Shown here: piece by piece, positions 8,706 through 17,921 of the stretch
Layout: each line of letters starts with the position of its first letter
Numbering within the stretch: position 1 is the stretch's first letter
From: Szabonella alba
Lineage (GTDB): Bacteria; Pseudomonadota; Alphaproteobacteria; Rhodobacterales; Rhodobacteraceae
DNA: 64,000 bases
NCBI RefSeq assembly: GCF_016765775.1
Contig: NZ_JAESVN010000002.1
Location: 248,001 to 312,000 of the forward strand
Direction: 5' to 3'
The notes under the pieces: generated by a model
What the model saw: only the letters and a program-made list of their open reading frames with translations
What the model was told of the DNA's origin: nothing
Databases searched by the model: none
Made by a program: the position numbers and the translations under genes

Positions 8706-9776
8706 ATGCCCGACCATTCCCAGATTCTCTCCGAAATGAATGAGCGCTCGAAAGAGGTGTTTCGCCGCGTGGTTGAATCCTATCTCGCCTCGGGTGATCC
8801 GGTCGGTTCACGCAGCCTGACGCGCAGCATGTCCGAGAAAGTCAGCGCCGCGACGATCCGAAATGTCATGCAAGACCTTGAATTCATGGGACTTCTTGGC
8901 AGTCCTCATGTTTCGGCGGGGCGTGTGCCGACCCAGATGGGTCTGCGCATGTTCATCGACAGCCTGCTGGAGGTCGGCGCGGTCGAGGCGCAGGACCGTG
9001 AACGCATCGACGCCACCCTTGCTCCCGAAGGCCGCGATGTCGCCAGCCTGCTTGACCGGGTGGGTTCCGCCCTTTCCGGACTGACACAAGGCGCAAGCCT
9101 TGTTCTTGCCCCGAAATACGAGGCGCCGATCCGCCATATCGAATTCGTCGCGCTGGCGCCTGATCGCGCGCTCGTGGTTCTGGTCTTCGCCGATGGTCAT
9201 GTCGAGAACCGGGTTTTCGCACCGCCGCCGGGTCAGACGCCATCCTCGATGCGAGAGGCGGGAAATTTTCTTAATGCGCTGGCCACGGGACGCACGATTT
9301 CGGAATTGCGACAGGTGATCCTGACCGAGATCCGCCAGCGTCGTCAGGAGATTGACAGTCTGGCCCGGGAACTGGTCGAAAGCGGCGTGGCGCTGTGGGA
9401 AAATCCCGGTGAATCGGGTGAAAGGCTGATCGTGCGCGGTCGTGGCAATCTTTTGGAAGGCACGACCGAGGCCGAGGATCTGGGCCGCATCCGCATCCTC
9501 TTCGATGATCTTGAGCGCAAGCGCGATATCGCCGAGTTTCTGGAACTCACCGAAACCGGGGAAGGGGTGCGCATTTTTATCGGCTCCGAGAACAAGCTTT
9601 TTTCACTTTCGGGTTCCTCTTTGGTGGTCTCTCCCTATATGAACGCGGATCGGAAGATCATCGGCGCTGTCGGCGTGATCGGGCCGACCCGGTTGAATTA
9701 TGGCCGGATCGTTCCCATCGTCGACTATACTGCGCAGCTTGTCGGGCGCGTGTTGTCCGAACGAAGCAAAGGATGA
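8706..9776 (+). CDS. hrcA: Heat-inducible transcription repressor HrcA
   Basis: HrcA represses groESL and other heat-shock operons through CIRCE elements. The ATG at 8706 gives 356 residues beginning MPDHSQILSEMNERSKEVFRR; the frame is open upstream but that part lies antisense to rph. The N-terminal winged helix (RRVVESYLASGDPVGSRSL, then SAATIRNVMQDLE) and the GAF-like middle domain are recognisable, and the C-terminal GVIGPTRLNYGRIVPIVDYTA block is diagnostic. Its stop overlaps the grpE start, suggesting co-translation with the DnaK nucleotide exchange factor. Confidence 0.95.
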   Translation: MPDHSQILSEMNERSKEVFRRVVESYLASGDPVGSRSLTRSMSEKVSAATIRNVMQDLEFMGLLGSPHVSAGRVPTQMGLRMFIDSLLEVGAVEAQDRERIDATLAPEGRDVASLLDRVGSALSGLTQGASLVLAPKYEAPIRHIEFVALAPDRALVVLVFADGHVENRVFAPPPGQTPSSMREAGNFLNALATGRTISELRQVILTEIRQRRQEIDSLARELVESGVALWENPGESGERLIVRGRGNLLEGTTEAEDLGRIRILFDDLERKRDIAEFLELTETGEGVRIFIGSENKLFSLSGSSLVVSPYMNADRKIIGAVGVIGPTRLNYGRIVPIVDYTAQLVGRVLSERSKG

Positions 9777-10351
9777 TCCCAGACGTGAATGAAGTGAGGA
9801 AAGACCAGATGCCGCAGGATCAGGCAACCGAATTCCAGGATATCGACCCTCTCGCCGGGGAGGCGCCGGATTACGACCCCACCGCCGAGATTGAGGCGCT
9901 GCGCGCCGAACGCGACGATATGCGCGACCGTTTCATGCGCGCACTTGCCGATGCGGAAAACGCCCGCAAGCGGGGTGAAAAGGATCGCCGTGAGGCCGAG
10001 CATTATGGCAGTTCCCGGCTTTCCCGCGATATTCTGCCAGTCTATGACAATCTGCGCCGCGCCCTTGATGTGGCTGCGCAGGATGCGGAGGGTCAGGCAA
10101 CTGCCCTGATCGAGGGGGTAGAACTGACCCTGCGCGAATTGATGAATGTGATGACGAAACATGGCATTACGCTGATCTCTCCCCAGACCGGCGACACCTT
10201 CGATCCGCAATTGCATCAGGCCATGTTTGAGGCACCGCTGCCCGGCACCAAGGCGGGTCAGATCATTCAGGTCATGACCGAGGGCTTCATGCTGCATGAC
10301 CGCCTTCTGCGTCCGGCACAGGTCGGTGTCTCGTCAACTCCGGCAAGCTGA
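9773..10351 (+). CDS. grpE: Nucleotide exchange factor GrpE (Hsp70 cochaperone)
   Basis: GrpE releases ADP from DnaK. The 192-residue product has an acidic variable N-terminus, a long coiled coil (EIEALRAERDDMRDRFMRALADAENARKR), the signature around ILPVYDNLRRAL and the C-terminal beta-domain with FDPQLHQAMFE and the GFMLHDRLLRPAQVGVS end. The ATG at 9773 overlaps the hrcA stop (ATGA). Weaker in-frame starts exist at 9785 (GTG) and 9809 (ATG). dnaK/dnaJ are not in the window. Confidence 0.95.
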   Translation: MIPDVNEVRKDQMPQDQATEFQDIDPLAGEAPDYDPTAEIEALRAERDDMRDRFMRALADAENARKRGEKDRREAEHYGSSRLSRDILPVYDNLRRALDVAAQDAEGQATALIEGVELTLRELMNVMTKHGITLISPQTGDTFDPQLHQAMFEAPLPGTKAGQIIQVMTEGFMLHDRLLRPAQVGVSSTPAS

Positions 10352-10420
10352 GACTCCGTCAAGCTGAGATCCGGGCAGGCTCAGGCCGGTCCATGCCGGA
10401 TCGTCCCGCTTTCCGGATCA

Positions 10421-10454
10421 ACCACGCGCCCGGCCATGATCCGGGCGCGGTGGT
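10421..10454. terminator. Hairpin between convergent grpE and mutS
   Basis: ACCACGCGCCCGG and CCGGGCGCGGTGGT pair with one bulged base around a seven-base loop. It lies between the grpE and mutS stops and could end transcription from either side, although no clear T-run follows. Confidence 0.45.
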
Positions 10455-10469
10455 CCTTGCACCGCAAGG

Positions 10470-13100
10470 TCAGGGGTTGATCCGGCCTTTCAGTTCATAG
10501 ACCAGCGCCAGCGCCTCCAGCGGCGTCAGCTGATCGGGCAGAACCTCACGCAGCCGGGCCTCCACCTCTGACGGCTTTGGCGCAGCGATGCGCGGCTGTG
10601 CGGGGGCTGTGCGGAACAGCGGCAGATCGTCGATCAGGGCGAGTCTGCTGCCCGCGCCTGACCGTTCGCCCGATTCCAGCAGTTCCAGCACGCTGCGCGC
10701 CCGCTCGATCACTGCATCGGGCAGGCCGGCCAGTTTCGCCACCTGCACACCATAGCTGCGATCCGCCGCCCCCTTGCGGATCTCGTGCAGGAAGATCACA
10801 TCGCCCTCCCATTCCTTCACCGCAACCGTCGCATTCTCCACCCCCTCCAGCTTGCCGGCCAGGGCGGTCATCTCATGGTAATGCGTGGCGAACAGCGCCC
10901 GGCAGCGGTTCACCTCATGCAGATGCTCCAGCGTCGCCCAGGCGATCGACAACCCGTCCCATGTCGCCGTGCCGCGCCCGATCTCGTCAAGGATCACCAG
11001 CGCGCGGTCATCGGCCTGATGCAGGATTGCCGCCGTCTCGACCATTTCCACCATGAAGGTCGACCGCCCCCGCGCCAGATCATCCGAGGCCCCGACGCGG
11101 CTGAACAACTGGCTGACCAATCCGATATGCGCCTCGCTGGCCGGCACGAAGGATCCCGCCTGCGCCAGCAGCGCGATCAGCGCATTCTGCCGCAGAAAGG
11201 TGGATTTCCCTGCCATGTTCGGCCCGGTCAGCAGCCAGATCGCGGCCTTGTCCCCGGCGCTCAGATCGCAGTCATTGGCGATGAACCCCCCGCCCTGCCG
11301 CCGCAGGGCGCGTTCCACCACCGGATGCCGCCCACCCTCGACCCGGAAGGCGCGGCTGCTGTCGATCCGGGGTTCGCACCAGTTCTCACTGATCGCCAGA
11401 TCGGCAAGGGCGGCGGCAAGGTCGATCTCGGCCAGCGCCCTTGCAGTCTGGGCCAGAGCCGCCGCGCGCTCCAGCACCGCCTTGCGCAGCGCGGTGAAAT
11501 GCCGCTTCTCGATCTCCTGCGCGTGATTGCCCGCATTCAGGATCCGCGTTTCGATCTCCGACAGCGCGACGGTCGTGAACCGCACCTGTCCCGCCGTGGT
11601 CTGTCGATGGATGAAGGTTTCCGACAAAGGCGGTGACAGCATCCGGTCGGCATGGGTGGTCGTCACATCGACGAAATAGCCCAGCACATTGTTATGCTTG
11701 ATCTTCAGGCTGGAGATGCCGGTCTGTTCGATGAACTCCGCCTGCATCCGTGCAATCACGCCGCGCCCTTCGTCGCGCAACTGTCGCACCTCATCCAGTT
11801 CGGTATCGTATCCGGTCGCGATCAGCCCACCATCGCGCGCCAGCAGCGGTGGTTCCGCGACCAGCGCCCGCTCCAGCAGATCGGCCAGCCCTTCATGCCC
11901 GCCCAGATCACACCCGGATTGCAGCAGCAGATCGGGCACCGCCCCGGATGCGGTCAGCAGATCGCGCAGTCCCGCCGCCGCCTGCACCCCGCCCCGGATC
12001 GCGGCCAGATCGCGCGGCCCGCCCCGGTCCAGCGACAGGCGTGACAGCGCCCGGTCGATATCGGGCACCCGGCGCAGCATGGCGCGCAGATCGTCCCGCA
12101 GGCGGCTTTGTTCCACCAGAAACCGCACCGATTGCAGGCGCCGCCCGATCACCTCGCCATCGCGTGAAGGGGCAGAAAGCCGCCGCTCCAGCAACCGCCC
12201 GCCGCCTGCGGTCAAGGTGCGGTCCATGACCGACAGCAACGACCCTTCACGCCCGCCCGAAAGACTGGCGGTGATTTCCAGATTGCGCCGGGTTGCGGCG
12301 TCGATCTGCACCACGCCACCCGGATTTTCGCGCTGTGGCGGCTGCAGCAGCGGCAGCTTACCCCGCTGGGTCAGGTCCAGATAGTCGATCAGCGCGCCCA
12401 TGGCCGAAATCTCGGCCCGCCCGAAACTGCCAAAGCCCTCCAGCGACCCGACCCCGAACAGATCGCAAAGCCGCCGCTCCGCCCCAGTGCTGTCAAAGGC
12501 TGACCGCGCCAGCGGTGTCACCGCAACCGCCATATCTTCGGGGGTGAACCCGCCTTCGGCCAGCAGCAATTCCTTTGGCATCAGTCGCGCCAGTTCCATG
12601 CCCAGCCGGGGCAACGGGCAGGGCACCACCCGCAATTCCCCGGTTGAGATATCGCACCATGCCAGCGCGCAATCGCCCCGAACCTCGCCGAATGCGGCCA
12701 GATAATTGTTGCGCCGCGCCTCCAGCAGCGTGTCTTCGGTCAGGGTGCCGGGGGTGACCAGCCGCACCACATCCCGTGCCACCACCGATTTCGACCCGCG
12801 CTTCTTTGCTTCGGCCGGGTCTTCCATCTGCTCGGCGATCGCCACACGGAATCCCTTGCGGATCAGCGACAGAAGGTAGCCCTCGGCCGAATGGACCGGT
12901 ACACCGCACATCGCGATGTCCTGCCCCAGATGCTTGCCGCGCTTGGTCAGTGCGATATCCAGCGCCTCGGCCGCCGCCACCGCGTCGTCAAAGAACATCT
13001 CGTAGAAATCGCCCATCCGGTAGAACAGCAGCGCCTCCCGGTAGCGCCCCTTGATCTCCAGATACTGCGCCATCATCGGCGTCACATTGTCGTCGGACAT
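10470..13100 (-). CDS. mutS: DNA mismatch repair protein MutS
   Basis: MutS recognises mismatches and small loops and recruits MutL. The 876-residue length is normal. The mismatch-recognition region contains the FYEMF motif (FYRMGDFYEMFFDDA, near residue 28). The ATPase domain has Walker A GPNMAGKST at residues 626-634, Walker B around VILDEIGRGTATWDGLSIAWA, and the signature FATHYHEMT. The C-terminal helix-turn-helix dimerisation region is present (LTPLEALALVYELK). Transcription is divergent from the malic enzyme gene and convergent with grpE. Confidence 0.97.
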   Translation of the reverse strand: MSDDNVTPMMAQYLEIKGRYREALLFYRMGDFYEMFFDDAVAAAEALDIALTKRGKHLGQDIAMCGVPVHSAEGYLLSLIRKGFRVAIAEQMEDPAEAKKRGSKSVVARDVVRLVTPGTLTEDTLLEARRNNYLAAFGEVRGDCALAWCDISTGELRVVPCPLPRLGMELARLMPKELLLAEGGFTPEDMAVAVTPLARSAFDSTGAERRLCDLFGVGSLEGFGSFGRAEISAMGALIDYLDLTQRGKLPLLQPPQRENPGGVVQIDAATRRNLEITASLSGGREGSLLSVMDRTLTAGGGRLLERRLSAPSRDGEVIGRRLQSVRFLVEQSRLRDDLRAMLRRVPDIDRALSRLSLDRGGPRDLAAIRGGVQAAAGLRDLLTASGAVPDLLLQSGCDLGGHEGLADLLERALVAEPPLLARDGGLIATGYDTELDEVRQLRDEGRGVIARMQAEFIEQTGISSLKIKHNNVLGYFVDVTTTHADRMLSPPLSETFIHRQTTAGQVRFTTVALSEIETRILNAGNHAQEIEKRHFTALRKAVLERAAALAQTARALAEIDLAAALADLAISENWCEPRIDSSRAFRVEGGRHPVVERALRRQGGGFIANDCDLSAGDKAAIWLLTGPNMAGKSTFLRQNALIALLAQAGSFVPASEAHIGLVSQLFSRVGASDDLARGRSTFMVEMVETAAILHQADDRALVILDEIGRGTATWDGLSIAWATLEHLHEVNRCRALFATHYHEMTALAGKLEGVENATVAVKEWEGDVIFLHEIRKGAADRSYGVQVAKLAGLPDAVIERARSVLELLESGERSGAGSRLALIDDLPLFRTAPAQPRIAAPKPSEVEARLREVLPDQLTPLEALALVYELKGRINP

Positions 13101-13165
13101 GGATCCCCCTGCCTGTCGCGCCCGACCCTACAAAACCGCCCTTCCGGCTGAAAGCGGCAAATTCG

Positions 13166-13194
13166 TTGTCGTGGCGTGCGCAGGCGGCTATCAC
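13166..13194 (+). promoter_or_regulatory. Weak candidate promoter for the malic enzyme gene
   Basis: TTGTCG (13166-13171) and TATCAC (13189-13194) are spaced by 17 bases and end 24 bases before the ATG at 13219. The match is partial; it is listed because it is the best pair seen in this divergent intergenic stretch. Confidence 0.3.
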
Positions 13195-13218
13195 CGTTCG
13201 GGCAAAGGGAGGCCCATC

Positions 13219-15477
13219 ATGTCCAGGACCAAGATCACCGCCGAAGAGGCGCTTGCCTATCACCTTGAACCGCGCCCGGGTAAATATGACGTGGTCGCCT
13301 CAACCCCGATGGCGACGCAACGCGATCTGAGCCTTGCCTATTCGCCCGGCGTCGCCGTGCCCGTGCAGGCCATCGCTGACCGGCCCGAGGCGGCCTATGA
13401 CTATACGGTGAAGGGCAATATGGTCGCCGTCATCTCGAACGGCACCGCGATCCTTGGCATGGGCAATCTGGGCGCGCTGGCCTCCAAACCGGTGATGGAG
13501 GGCAAGGCGGTGCTGTTCAAGCGCTTTGCCGATGTGAATGCCATCGATATCGAACTGGATACCGAGGATGCCGAAGAGATCATCAAGGCGGTAAAGCTGA
13601 TGTCGCCCACCTTCGGCGGCATCAATCTTGAGGATATCAAGGCGCCGGAATGTTTCATCATCGAACAGCGGCTCAAGGAAATCTGTGATATTCCGGTGTT
13701 CCATGACGATCAGCACGGCACCGCGGTGATCTGCGCGGCGGGGCTGATCAATGCGCTGGAAATGACCGGCAAGAAGATCCAGGATTGCCGCATCGTGCTG
13801 AATGGCGCTGGGGCGGCTGGCATTGCCTGTCTGGAACTTCTGAAATCCATGGGCGCCGCACCCGACAACTGCATCATGTGCGACACCAAGGGCGTTGTCT
13901 GGCAGGGCCGGACCGAGGGCATGAACCAGTGGAAATCGGCCCATGCCGCCAAGACCGACCTGCGAACGCTGGAAGAGGCGATGAAGGGTGCCGATGTGTT
14001 TCTGGGCGTCTCGGCCAAGGGGGCGGTGACGCAGGATATGGTGGCCTCGATGGCCGATAATCCGGTGATCTTCGCCATGGCCAATCCCGACCCCGAAATC
14101 ACCCCCGAGGATGCCCATGCCGTGCGCCCCGATGCCATCGTGGCCACGGGGCGCAGCGATTATCCCAATCAGGTCAACAACGTGCTTGGCTTTCCCTACC
14201 TTTTCCGGGGTGCGCTGGATATCCATGCCCGCGCCATCAATGACGAGATGAAGATCGCCTGCGCGCAAGCCCTTGCCAAACTCGCGCGTGAGGACGTGCC
14301 TGATGAGGTGGCCATGGCTTACGGTCGCAAACTGTCCTTCGGGCGCGATTACATCATCCCCACGCCCTTCGATCCGCGTCTGATCCATGTCATCCCGCCT
14401 GCCGTCGCCAAGGCGGGCATGGATACCGGCGTGGCGCGTCGTCCCATCGTCGATATGAATGCCTATACGCTGGCCCTCAAAAGCCGGATGGACCCCACCG
14501 CCTCGATCCTGCAGGGGGTTCATGCGCGGGCGCGTCAGGCGCAGGCCCGCATGATCTTTGCCGAAGGCGACGATCCGCGCGTGCTGCGCGCCGCTGTCGC
14601 CTATCAGCGGTCCGGTCTGGGTCACGCGCTGGTCGTGGGACGTGAGGCCGATGTGCGCGAAAAGCTGGAGGCGGCAGGTCTGGCCGATGCGGTCCGCGAG
14701 CTTGAGGTGGTCAATGCCGCCAATACCCGCCATCTGGATACCTACCGCGAATTTCTCTATGCCCGGCTGCAGCGTGAAGGTTTTGACCGGCAGGATATCC
14801 ACCGCCTCGCCTCGCGCGACCGGCATGTATTCTCGGCGCTGATGTTGGCCCATGGCCATGGTGATGGTCTGGTGACTGGGGCAACCCGGAAATCCGCACA
14901 TATCCTCAGCCTGATGAACCATGTTTTCGACGCCAAGGCCGGGGATGGGGCGGTCGGGGTTACGGCGCTGCTGCACAAGGGGCGGATCATCTTTGTCACT
15001 GATACGCTGGTGCATGAATGGCCCGAACCCGAGGATCTGGCCACCATCGCGATCCGCGCCGCCGGGGTCGCCCGCAATCTGGGACTGGAGCCGCGCGTGG
15101 CCTTCGTGTCCTTCTCGACATTCGGTTATCCGGTGTCGGAACGCGCGACGAAGATGCATCAGGCGCCGCGCGTTCTGGACCGGATGAAGGTTGATTTCGA
15201 ATATGAGGGCGAAATGACCGTGGATGTGGCGCTCAACCCCGAGATCATGGCGCAGTATCCGTTCTGCCGTCTGACCGGCCCGGCGAATATCCTAGTCGTT
15301 CCGGCGCGCCATTCCGCCAGCATTTCGGTGAAGCTGATGCAGGAAATGGCCGGGGCAACCGTGATCGGCCCGATCCTGACTGGGGTGCCGAAACCGATCC
15401 AGATCTGTTCGACGGTTTCGACCGCGAATGACATCCTGAACCTTGCGGTGGTGGCGGCCTGCCGTATCGGGAACTGA
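13219..15477 (+). CDS. maeB: NADP-dependent malic enzyme with C-terminal phosphotransacetylase-like domain
   Basis: The enzyme decarboxylates malate to pyruvate with NADP. The ATG at 13219 (752 residues) is preceded by AAAGGGAGG and gives the usual start; upstream codons overlap divergent mutS. Residues 1 to about 420 form the malic enzyme part (YSPGVAVP, FHDDQHGTA, VLNGAGAAGIA and FAMANPDPEI motifs). The remainder (about 430-752) resembles phosphate acetyltransferase, with IFAEGDDPRVLRAA and the closing GPILTGVPKPIQ stretch. In known MaeB-type multimodular enzymes this domain is non-catalytic and binds acetyl-CoA allosterically; that role is assumed here. Confidence 0.94.
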   Translation: MSRTKITAEEALAYHLEPRPGKYDVVASTPMATQRDLSLAYSPGVAVPVQAIADRPEAAYDYTVKGNMVAVISNGTAILGMGNLGALASKPVMEGKAVLFKRFADVNAIDIELDTEDAEEIIKAVKLMSPTFGGINLEDIKAPECFIIEQRLKEICDIPVFHDDQHGTAVICAAGLINALEMTGKKIQDCRIVLNGAGAAGIACLELLKSMGAAPDNCIMCDTKGVVWQGRTEGMNQWKSAHAAKTDLRTLEEAMKGADVFLGVSAKGAVTQDMVASMADNPVIFAMANPDPEITPEDAHAVRPDAIVATGRSDYPNQVNNVLGFPYLFRGALDIHARAINDEMKIACAQALAKLAREDVPDEVAMAYGRKLSFGRDYIIPTPFDPRLIHVIPPAVAKAGMDTGVARRPIVDMNAYTLALKSRMDPTASILQGVHARARQAQARMIFAEGDDPRVLRAAVAYQRSGLGHALVVGREADVREKLEAAGLADAVRELEVVNAANTRHLDTYREFLYARLQREGFDRQDIHRLASRDRHVFSALMLAHGHGDGLVTGATRKSAHILSLMNHVFDAKAGDGAVGVTALLHKGRIIFVTDTLVHEWPEPEDLATIAIRAAGVARNLGLEPRVAFVSFSTFGYPVSERATKMHQAPRVLDRMKVDFEYEGEMTVDVALNPEIMAQYPFCRLTGPANILVVPARHSASISVKLMQEMAGATVIGPILTGVPKPIQICSTVSTANDILNLAVVAACRIGN

Positions 15478-15492
15478 TCCGGTGAACGCTTG

Positions 15493-15527
15493 CCGGGGCA
15501 GGGCGTGCAATGCGCCCGCCCCGGTTT
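15493..15527. terminator. Terminator-like hairpin between maeB and the recombinase gene
   Basis: CCGGGGC pairs with GCCCCGG around a GC-rich loop and is followed by TTT on the + strand. It sits between two convergent genes and could serve both. Confidence 0.5.
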
Positions 15528-15536
15528 CAGATGCGG

Positions 15537-16595
15537 TTACAAACCTGCAGCCTTGGTCAGATTGACGCGGAACCTGTCACGCCGCCGCTGATAGCGGCGC
15601 GACATTTCAGCACTGGCATGGCCCAGATGTTTCTGGACATGGCGTTCATCGGTCTCGGCGCTGCTGGCAAGGCCCGCGCGCAGCGAATGGCCGGAATAAA
15701 GTGCGATGCGCTCCGCCTCGGGCAGATCAGGGCGCAGACCCGCATCGCGGACGCAAGCCTTGACGAGCCGGGCCACATGCTTGTCGGTCAGCCGCGCGCC
15801 GGTCGCTGATCGCCCGTCGCGCGCGACCGCGACAAAGACCGGGCCGAAGTCAATCCGCGCAAAATGCAGCCATTGCGTCAGCGCATGGACCGGACAGCTT
15901 TGCGGTCCCGACCCGCGCCCGATTTCCACCTCACGCCAGCCGGTCTTGCCCTGCAGGGTGACCAGCGCGCCCGCCTCCATCACCTCGACCCAGCCCCGGC
16001 TGTCAGGCGTGTCCTCCTTGCCGGTATCAAGACCGACAATCTCGGACCGCCGCAAGCCGCCTGCAAATCCCAGCAGCAGGATCGCCCGGTCGCGCAGCCC
16101 GCGCAGGTCATGCGGCAGGGTGGCTGTCATGGCCAGCAGATCTTCGGGCAGGATCGCCTCTTTCTGCCGGGGCGGGCGCGCATGGCGGCGGCGGATTCCG
16201 GCAAGGACGCTGGCGATATGGCGGTCCTTGCGATCCATCCGCTGCCCGCGCTGCGCATAGGCCCAGCCAAGCCCTGACAGCCGCCGCTCAATGGATGATA
16301 CCGACAGGGCGGGCACCTTGCCGCCCGGGGCGGCAAGATCGGTGATGTAGAGCCCGATCAGTTCAGGCACGGGCAGCATCGGGTCTGCGCCGCGCCTGCG
16401 GCACCAGCGCCCGAAATGCGCCCAGTCCTGCGCATAGGCGCGCTGCGTGTTTTCGGATGCGGCAGCGCGGGCATAGTCGCGCGCGGTTTCCACCAGCCGG
16501 TTCAGCCCGCCCGACCCGGCGACATGGGCAGGCAGCGACAGCGGCCCTACCGCGTCATCATCGTCCTGCCGGTCCGCTGCCTGTTCCTTGGTCAT
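15537..16595 (-). CDS. Tyrosine-family site-specific recombinase/integrase
   Basis: The 352-residue protein has an N-terminal SAM-like (core-binding) domain near residues 35-125 and a C-terminal catalytic domain. The catalytic set is complete: Arg182 (GGLRRSE), Lys217 (GKTGWR), His303 and Arg306 (SGHSLRAG), His326 (HLGHAS) and Tyr335 (SRRYQ). It is not in a xerC or xerD context and its sequence is not obviously either, so it is called only at family level. No flanking tRNA, att repeat, excisionase or phage gene was seen. It sits at the border between core genes and an accessory transport region. Confidence 0.88.
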   Translation of the reverse strand: MTKEQAADRQDDDDAVGPLSLPAHVAGSGGLNRLVETARDYARAAASENTQRAYAQDWAHFGRWCRRRGADPMLPVPELIGLYITDLAAPGGKVPALSVSSIERRLSGLGWAYAQRGQRMDRKDRHIASVLAGIRRRHARPPRQKEAILPEDLLAMTATLPHDLRGLRDRAILLLGFAGGLRRSEIVGLDTGKEDTPDSRGWVEVMEAGALVTLQGKTGWREVEIGRGSGPQSCPVHALTQWLHFARIDFGPVFVAVARDGRSATGARLTDKHVARLVKACVRDAGLRPDLPEAERIALYSGHSLRAGLASSAETDERHVQKHLGHASAEMSRRYQRRRDRFRVNLTKAAGL

Positions 16596-16624
16596 GGCCC
16601 CAGATTACGCGGGATCGGCGCGGA

Positions 16625-16642
16625 GGCAAAGTCAGCTTTGCC
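16625..16642 (-). terminator. Small hairpin downstream of the ROK gene
   Basis: GGCAAAG-TCAG-CTTTGCC forms a perfect seven-base stem 27 bases after the end of the reverse-strand sugar-transport operon. No T-run follows, so the terminator call is tentative. Confidence 0.35.
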
Positions 16643-16668
16643 CGATGGCCCCGTGCGGCCTCGTCCGG

Positions 16669-17919
16669 TCAGCGCAGAAACAGATCCTCATGCAGTTTTT
16701 CTACCGCCATCACCACCGCACCTGCCAGACCGGCCCGCGCGCCAAGGGTCGAGATGCGCAGCGGCGTGGGGTTCGGCGTGCAGCCGGGCAGGGCCGCGCG
16801 CACCCGGTCAATCAGTTCGGGCCGCGCCCCGATGGCCCCGCCCGTCACCACGATCTCGGGGTCCACAATCGCCGTGACGGCCACAATGGCCAGCGCGATA
16901 TTGCGCGCGGCCTCGTCCAGCACGCGGGCTGCCACCGGATCACCTTGTTCCAGACGGTCGAACATTTCCGAGATTGAACCCGCCCCGGCCCCGCCAAGCG
17001 CGTGATACTGATGCAGCAATGCGGCACTGGACAGCACGCTTTCCAGGGTTCCCGATGCGAAATTGCGCGCGTCATAGGGATTGCCGCCCAGCGGCAGCGA
17101 GGCGATTTCCCCAGCCCCCCCCCGCGCACCGCGCAGGATACGGCCCTCGGACACGATGCCCAGCCCGACACCAGTGCCGATGGCAAGGAAGGCAAAGGTG
17201 CCGTCGCGCGGCACCTCGCCCAGATCAAGCTCTCCCATCGCGGCAATGGACACGTCGTTTTCCACCGCGATCGGAATGCCCAGCCGGTCCTTAAAGAAAC
17301 GCGCGGGATGGATCGCCTCAAGCCCCGCGATGTTTGACACCAGCCGCAGCCTGTCCGTGGCCCGGTCATAGGCACCCGGCGCGCCGACTGCGCCGCTCAG
17401 CAAGGATGCGGGATCAATCCCCGCCTCGGTGATCAGTTCGCGCAGCAGGCTTACGATCTGGTCGAGAACCGTCTCACCGCCCTCGGGCGGGGTGGGGACG
17501 CTGCGTTCCAGCAGGATGCGCCCACGCAGATCGGCCAGCGCCAGACGGATCTTGGTGCCGCCCAGATCACAGCCGAAAACATGGGCGCGGCTGCCGTTCA
17601 GCCGGTAGTTGGTCGCAGTGCGGCCGGGCGTGCCCGAGGTTTGCCCTGCCTCACACAGCCAGCCCGCCGCCATCAGGTCGCCCACCACCTCGGATACTGT
17701 CTGTTTGGAAAGACCGGTCTGGCGTGCCAGTTCGGCGCGCGAAATGGTGCCCTGATCGCGGACCATGCGCAGCACCGTGCGCAATGACACTTGCCGCGAC
17801 AGGGATTTCCCCGCCGATGCCGTCAGATCGCCCATGCGCGTCTCGGGCCCGCTGCGGGGCGTGGTTTCGGGGTCGGAACCGGGGGTCGGGCCGGATTTCT
17901 GGGGTGATGTGGTTTCCAT
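16669..17919 (-). CDS. ROK-family transcriptional regulator (NagC/XylR type)
   Basis: ROK regulators sense a sugar or sugar derivative through a kinase-like fold. The 416-residue protein has a charged N-terminal extension (about 40 residues), a winged helix-turn-helix at 47-90 (ISRAELARQTGLSKQTVSEVV) and a ROK domain starting at DLGGTK (118-123). The cysteine-rich zinc motif typical of ROK proteins is absent; the region after GAGEIASLPLG has no paired Cys. It is the last gene of the sugar-type ABC operon, two bases after the ATPase gene, so it is probably the local regulator. Its operator may be the palindrome at 24578-24596. Confidence 0.88.
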   Translation of the reverse strand: METTSPQKSGPTPGSDPETTPRSGPETRMGDLTASAGKSLSRQVSLRTVLRMVRDQGTISRAELARQTGLSKQTVSEVVGDLMAAGWLCEAGQTSGTPGRTATNYRLNGSRAHVFGCDLGGTKIRLALADLRGRILLERSVPTPPEGGETVLDQIVSLLRELITEAGIDPASLLSGAVGAPGAYDRATDRLRLVSNIAGLEAIHPARFFKDRLGIPIAVENDVSIAAMGELDLGEVPRDGTFAFLAIGTGVGLGIVSEGRILRGARGGAGEIASLPLGGNPYDARNFASGTLESVLSSAALLHQYHALGGAGAGSISEMFDRLEQGDPVAARVLDEAARNIALAIVAVTAIVDPEIVVTGGAIGARPELIDRVRAALPGCTPNPTPLRISTLGARAGLAGAVVMAVEKLHEDLFLR

Positions 17920-17921
17920 GC

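Noticed and set aside
13300-15159. Long reverse-strand open frame (619 codons) opposite maeB
   Set aside because: It is a shadow of a clearly homologous gene in high-GC DNA. Its translation is His/Gly/Arg-rich without recognisable domains.
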